Shown piece after piece: positions 59,101 to 64,000 of a stretch of DNA of 64,000 bases; within the stretch, counting starts at the first letter, position 1; each line of letters begins with the position of its first letter. This DNA is from Ganoderma boninense (lineage: Eukaryota; Basidiomycota; Agaricomycetes; Polyporales; Polyporaceae), in assembly GCA_002900995.3 (NCBI GenBank), contig CM035308.1, positions 3,038,001 through 3,102,000 on the forward strand, written 5' to 3'. Made by a program: the position numbers and the translations under genes. The notes beneath the pieces are model-generated. The model made no database searches and was not told the origin of the DNA. It worked only from the letters and a program-made list of their open reading frames with translations.

Positions 59101-61267
59101 GAGCATAAGCATGGAGTTCTGGAGAAGGTTGTAAAAGTGCGTCCATCCTCTATAATTCAGTCTTCTTCCTCAAGGACATTGCGGCTCTACATCGACCCAT
59201 CATTTCGTTGGCTATGTGATCGCCATGGTCCCCCCCCCCCCCCTATGCTCGCCCAGTCTCCCGCGAAGACCAGGGTCACTGTTTCGAGGACTCGCTACTG
59301 CAACCTGTGTTTTAGTCGACAAATTCGTCCATCCCGAAAACAGGACCGTCACCCGTGTGTAGTCCTTCACGCTCTACGAAAGACGAAGCTTACTGGATTT
59401 TTGGGGATCGATCGGGCACATCATTCCGGCTCTCCAGGCTAGATTCCCTCAGGATAAGATGCAAGCGTCTCTCGCGACACTGATTGCCTACAGTGAGTTT
59501 TTTCATATCCTGCACATACGTGTTTCTTCGTTTTTGGTGCCACATATCGATCTCTTTGTATCAGGGATCGAATCCGTCTTCAAGCCATCCGCCGTCTATG
59601 CCATGTCACCGTCCACCCTGGTCAAGCCTCTACGCCGAGTCACATTATGGACCCGATCAAGGCGATGGTGCCCGGACGCGAACGACAAGGCTACCTATTG
59701 TCTCTACAGTCCTCCGTCAGGTCTCCCTTCCCTCGTCCGGATGGAAAGTAGGGTTGACGTGCGCTTCGCTGCCCTCTTTTGGCGCTCTTTGCACCCAAAT
59801 CCTCACTCTTCCCTCGGCGAACGCTACGCTCAGTCCTGGTCTCGTCCCTAATACAAATTTCCAGCTGTCTTCACATTCCATATTGCAGGAAGACAACCCG
59901 CGACACATCCAATCCTCGCGGTGTTTTACGAGCCCCCTCTACGCGTGCTATCGCGGCTCCGACTGCGTGCCGAAAGTCGTCTTCGACCAGATCATCAGGT
60001 TAATTGACATACTTGCGAGGTCGTCTGCTGAGACCGGACGCAAGCCACGTCCTCAATCGCCGCCAGGAGGTTCCCATCATGCTCGCGGACAGTCTTGTCC
60101 TACTACGGAAGTCGCAGCCGGACGCTTTGTTCATAGGAAGTGCTTGGATTTCGGGACTGGTGGTGCTCAAGAGGGAGCACTGAACAGGGCCAATAGGATG
60201 GCTGTTTTCCGACGAACGCTGGTGAGCGGGAAGACGGCTACGATCCTAGGGGAACTCGCAGGCGGCCTGGAACGGCAAGATTGACCAGTGTTGTGGAGAT
60301 TGTCGGCGATTAACTGGATGCGTCGGAGCGTACATGTGGGACTCGTGCAAGGTACTGTATGGTTTGAACCTGTTCAACTTGTCGACATCGGTCTTGACGA
60401 TATCCCCAGGGACGTACACCACGAATTCTTTGGCGAAGCCCACTACGTCCGCGATGGAGATCCCGATGCGCATTGCGCTCGTGGAATCGGATTTGGCGCG
60501 GGAACCGTCGCATTCACCAAATGACTACCACGGACTCACGCGGAACGATCGTGGGGGCCTCTAGGCCGAACCCGGATTAGAGGACTGCACGACCGTTGTA
60601 CTTAGCGCAATACGACGCAACCGAATCCCTCTGCTCCGCGGTATTCACCCCGCGGCTTCCTCATCTACGCCACGACTAACCAGACCCATTTCCCAGCGAT
60701 GCACGCCTCCACCCCCATCATGCCCGACATCCTCGCCAGTTGTGAAGTGTGCATCGTCGTTGCAGTCGATGTGTGCTCGAAGCTACGTGCTGTAGCTTGC
60801 ATCTGTGAGTCTTTCCTGTCTCTGGCACGCGTAATCGGGAAGTATGCTCATGTGTCCCACTAGTCGGCTTGGAGCTGTGGCAGTTCGTAGAATCGATCGC
60901 CTCATCTGTCCTTTTCTATCGCTCCGTTACCCATTTCAGGCTCACGAGGAGGGGTGTCTCGATGAGACGAAAGACTCACAGTTCGTTGTATGATTGTTGG
61001 CGAGTTTATATATATCTGCCGTTGATAGTGCACGTCTCCAGGATCCTGACCCAGCTTGGGTGACATTCATGAATGGCTACATGCAAATGTATGTGCCAGG
61101 GCCATCGTTCGGGTAGTAGAGCCCTTGAAAGTGAAATGGTCTGGTATGACTTCCCCTTGGAGGTATACACATTGAATTCAAGTCAGGGTGATAAGGAGTG
61201 TACGGATGAGCTCTCTACAGCAGGCATCCTGTCGCGATTGTACTGGCTGATCCACAACTGCATTTCC
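53115..61267. other. Gene-poor, probably decayed region
   Basis: No gene could be supported over 8 kb. A few stretches look faintly protein-like (plus 53640-53950, FFGVKYVRGEYALSHSFALT; minus 60246-60473, GFAKEFVVYVPGDIVKTDVD) but do not extend by splicing and match nothing I know. A C homopolymer run lies at about 59230-59243. Confidence 0.35.
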
Positions 61268-61576
61268 CTACAACTCTTGGGAATGATGAGACCTATCATC
61301 GCTTATACCAAAACTCCCAGAGTGCACGCAGGTGCAGCGGGAAAGTTGCTGGCGAAATCTCTCTAACTGGGCCTGTTTCCGTTCGAGTTCAACTTTGACC
61401 CGACACAGTTCTTCCTCCAATTCCAAAAGGTCTGAAGATGCTTTATCAGCACAAGGGAAACCGCTAACGCATCGTTGAGGAAGATTACACTCACATCGCG
61501 GATCTGAATGGTCTGCCGTCGACACCGTCTCGTCGCTAGATTGTCGGGGTATCAGGACCGACATCTCTGGCATCAA
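61268..61576 (-). CDS. Coiled-coil exon candidate, unknown
   Basis: The minus frame contains a heptad-like helix, LLELEEELCRVKVELERKQA followed by QLERFRQQL, with a Cys pair after it. It may be one exon of a leftward gene with sequence up to about 61900, but I could not join further exons. No function can be given. Confidence 0.3.
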   Translation of the reverse strand: MMPEMSVLIPRQSSDETVSTADHSDPRCECNLPQRCVSGFPCADKASSDLLELEEELCRVKVELERKQAQLERFRQQLSRCTCVHSGSFGISDDRSHHSQEL

Positions 61577-62329
61577 ATATCCGATATTAGACGATTACAT
61601 GAGGACTGTGCCGGGAGAACATCTCACCTTGTATGAATTGGTGGGCTGTAAGATAATACACAACTACTTGGCCACCGTGATGGAAGGAACTTGAGGAGTG
61701 AGATGGGGACCTCGCGGTGAACATGACAGCAGTGACATGCACTGTAAGCTGCCACCTGCGACGCAACCTTAACGCCGCAAACCGGCATTCCGAAGCAAGA
61801 TTTAAACTTCCATATCATACCGCACTTTTGGAGATAGAGCGCAACCAGTCGGAAGTGACGACTTATCCTCGGCAATTCGGTGTGCCGAACATTCTGCTTC
61901 CAAGCTTGTCACCTTGATTTCTCCATGCGGGTGTACATGAAATCATCAGAACAACATGCAAAGGTGCGGGAGGTCTGGGTCCGACCCGTCAGAGCTCCAA
62001 AAGCACCGTTTACAGTAATCGTAAGGCGTTTCAAGCACATACCGCCTTGAAGGCCTTCCCGGTCCAGACCTCCCTTCAGACCTTGTCGTGTTCTGTCTCC
62101 ACACAGTTTAAAACTCCCCATGAACACGCGATAGGCTTCACGTCAGGACGGAGACATACCAGGAAATCTCTTATTAAGTTTTGAGCCGAGCGGAGGTTTG
62201 CACTGGCACAAGCATTCGGGGCCGCTGGAGTTAGTGAAAGCCGCGATCCGGACCATCCAGCTGCCAGAGTTTACAGATTGCACTGATATTTCAGCTTATC
62301 GCCCCTTCTAAGCCGTCCAACCTTCATGC

Positions 62330-62360
62330 CGCCCCTGCCCCCCACCCCCCCCACCCCCGC
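62330..62360. repeat. C-rich low-complexity run
   Basis: Runs of C broken by A in the segment before the short ORF at 62433. Confidence 0.8.
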
Positions 62361-62432
62361 GATGAAAGGTTCGAGGTCACAATACTACCCGTTCCCAAGA
62401 GTCACTCTCAGGATATATAGTACCCTTCGTTC

Positions 62433-62696
62433 ATGTCTCGCTTGTTAGCCCCAAGCACGGCATCCCTTCCGCTAGCTCTGGAGTACATTCCCTTCCATAA
62501 ACTGCACTTCTTTATCAAGGGTAAATCGTCGACGGAATGCTACTATAACGAGGCTGAGAATCTACTACATATAATTGCTCACCCCATCACCTTCATTGAT
62601 CTCGAAAGTAGCCTGCGTGTAGATGACTGTCGTCTCAAGTGTGATGGCGCGACTTACCGGCGCGCACGGAAGCTGAGCCTGGAAGCCGCGAAGTGA
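62433..62696 (+). CDS. Short ORF with TATA box, 87 residues
   Basis: ATATATAG lies about 20 bases ahead of the ATG. The frame encodes MSRLLAPSTASLPLALEYIP and continues to RRARKLSLEAAK before a TGA. Composition is ordinary and no domain is recognised. The end reads like an exon (GCGAAGTGAGTTTACAC), so a donor GTGAGT at 62689 may mean the gene continues, but no downstream exon was found before the convergent gene at 62729. Confidence 0.35.
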   Translation: MSRLLAPSTASLPLALEYIPFHKLHFFIKGKSSTECYYNEAENLLHIIAHPITFIDLESSLRVDDCRLKCDGATYRRARKLSLEAAK

Positions 62697-62728
62697 GTTT
62701 ACACAAGACAATTGGCAGAAAAGAAAAT

Positions 62729-63767
62729 CTACGGACCAATCGCAACACGGCGACGCAAGATTACTCTCTGAACGACCTGAGCCATGTTGAATGCCTCATG
62801 CGACGAGCGGAGAGTCGAGTGTATCTTGGATGGGTAAATAATAGAGTTGGATGACGAGGGTAGCGCGATGGAGCTTGTCACGTCCAAGGTCGGGCGTTGC
62901 TGTGCGTGGGCAGTATCGAGGGAGACAGTGGCAGACGCTGGGGTACCATTTGACATGGACGCCACAGTAATCCTATTGTTCCGAATGGCGAATCCGGATG
63001 CGTATTTCTGAGGGCTTCTGGGTTCCTGATTGATAGGGTCGCTAGTGTTGAACATCCGCGAAAGCCCTCCGGGCGGGGCGGGGGGTAGATCCGGGCGAAT
63101 AGGGTACCAACCTCTGACCAGGGGCGCGAATTCCTTGAACGTCTTCGCTGTAAATAACTGATGTTTAAGTTCAAGCTGCGAGCGAGAAACAGATGGAATC
63201 GTACGCGGATATGGACGCCTTTCGAGCGACTTAACGCAGTGCAGCTCCGGGGAATATCCATGGAAGGAATTCTGCAATCCGTGTAGCAAGGTCGTAAAGT
63301 ATATTTCTACTTGGTCAACTCACCTCGGCCAACGTGAGTCTGAGCGCATCACTTGCCTCGACCCCCTTCGCAGACGACTGGGGTCCATTGTCATTCCCTC
63401 CTCCGCGTTCTTCATTAATTTTAGGGCGGAAAAATGACGACCAAGCCTTCCTATCCTTCCGCTCTACCTTGGAGTTGAGGGTTGCTGGTTTCGATCTCAA
63501 AATGGTGGCTTTTTTGCACAGTGAAAATAGCTTCGGTGTAGGTTTAGTTGGATTCCTGTGCATTGAAGGCCGGAAATGACTGGGAGGGGTCCTGTTCGCC
63601 TTGGCCTCATCTCTTCTCTGAGGTCTCTTGTACTTCGCGCGCGACGTCGGTCCAAGAATAACGGGCATCTCGGGAAGAGGGAGCGGACGATAAGCAAGGA
63701 GGCCGAGCGTCGATGGACGGGGGGATGACAGGAAGGGGCGAGCCAAGAGCCGGCGTGGGAATGACAA
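62729..63767 (-). CDS. Hypothetical protein, two exons, 328 residues
   Basis: Exon 1 is 63767-63324 and exon 2 is 63271-62729. The 52-nt intron has GTGAGT and GCAG ends and keeps phase 0, giving 328 codons and a stop. The N-terminus starts MSFPRRLLARPFLSSPRPST, Arg/Ser-rich with few acidic residues, which would suit a mitochondrial presequence, but this is weak evidence. The middle is basic (KVERKDRKAWSSFFRP); the second exon is Pro/Ser-rich with HQLFTAKTFKEFAPLVRGWY. I do not recognise the family. An upstream exon is possible because the frame's start lies close to the window edge. Confidence 0.5.
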
Positions 63768-64000
63768 CGGGTGGATGGGACGTAAAGGTAGGGGCAGTTA
63801 ACCGCCGACGAAGAATATGGTTTAGGAGACGGGGCACCGATGAGTTTTCGCCCCTCATTATGATGTTGGCTCGAACTTATCCAAGTCCTTGGTATCACCG
63901 TATTCCACACAGGAAGGCGGATGACGGCGACTTGCTCGACTACGCTGGCACCAGCTCATGGCGTCCAGTCATTGACTGGAAAGGTTAATTGAGAGTGAGA
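63768..64000. other. Right edge
   Basis: Contains the presumed promoter or 5' exons of the minus-strand hypothetical gene; nothing else is supported. Confidence 0.4.

Noticed and set aside
1..64000. CRISPR arrays, tRNA or rRNA genes
   Set aside because: No regularly spaced identical repeats and no convincing tRNA or rRNA pattern were seen by eye; a tRNA scan would be needed to exclude single tRNAs.

Overview
The window reads as the nuclear genome of a filamentous basidiomycete, most likely an Agaricomycete. The genes carry many short introns (about 45-90 nt) with GTRNGT donors, CTNAC-like branch sites and YAG acceptors. The mobile elements (a Plavaka C-terminus, a gag/RT/tyrosine-recombinase element, hAT elements, a basidiomycete integrase-core relic) are types I associate with mushroom-forming fungi. 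No species can be named from sequence alone. All exon boundaries below are my own reading without transcript data.

Layout. 1-15.6 kb is a nested transposon block. It holds an apparently complete hAT transposase gene (1194-4512). That element's right end (4841) interrupts a decayed Ty3/Gypsy gag read leftwards, whose LTR is 5888-6822. A decayed DIRS-like element follows (about 7505-15340), and its RT frame is split by a second hAT-family element with perfect 15-bp terminal inverted repeats and an 8-bp target duplication (9376-12874). The second hAT has lost the catalytic part of its transposase and carries an unrelated three-exon gene on the opposite strand.

16-27 kb is a host-gene island, all on the plus strand: UPF2/NMD2 (nonsense-mediated decay), a Rad26/ATRIP-like checkpoint protein, and a class A FAD-dependent monooxygenase. 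27.3-35.5 kb is decayed repeat DNA with Plavaka N- and C-terminal remnants and a CxxC-CxxC ORF. 35.7-38.6 kb is a Tup1-like WD40 gene on the minus strand. 42.3-45.1 kb is a half-size ABC transporter on the plus strand. 45.2-48 kb holds relics of an integrase-core protein and probable WD40 repeats. 48-62 kb, with a 100-N assembly gap at 53015-53114, is almost free of recognisable genes. 62.4-63.8 kb has a short ORF and a two-exon hypothetical gene.

The host genes do not look like one pathway. UPF2 acts in cytoplasmic mRNA surveillance, the ATRIP-like protein in the ATR checkpoint, and the Tup1-like protein in transcriptional repression. The monooxygenase and ABC transporter are separated by 15 kb and I see no backbone biosynthetic gene between them. 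The most unusual item is the gene-carrying hAT derivative next to a potential autonomous hAT with matching terminal sequence.
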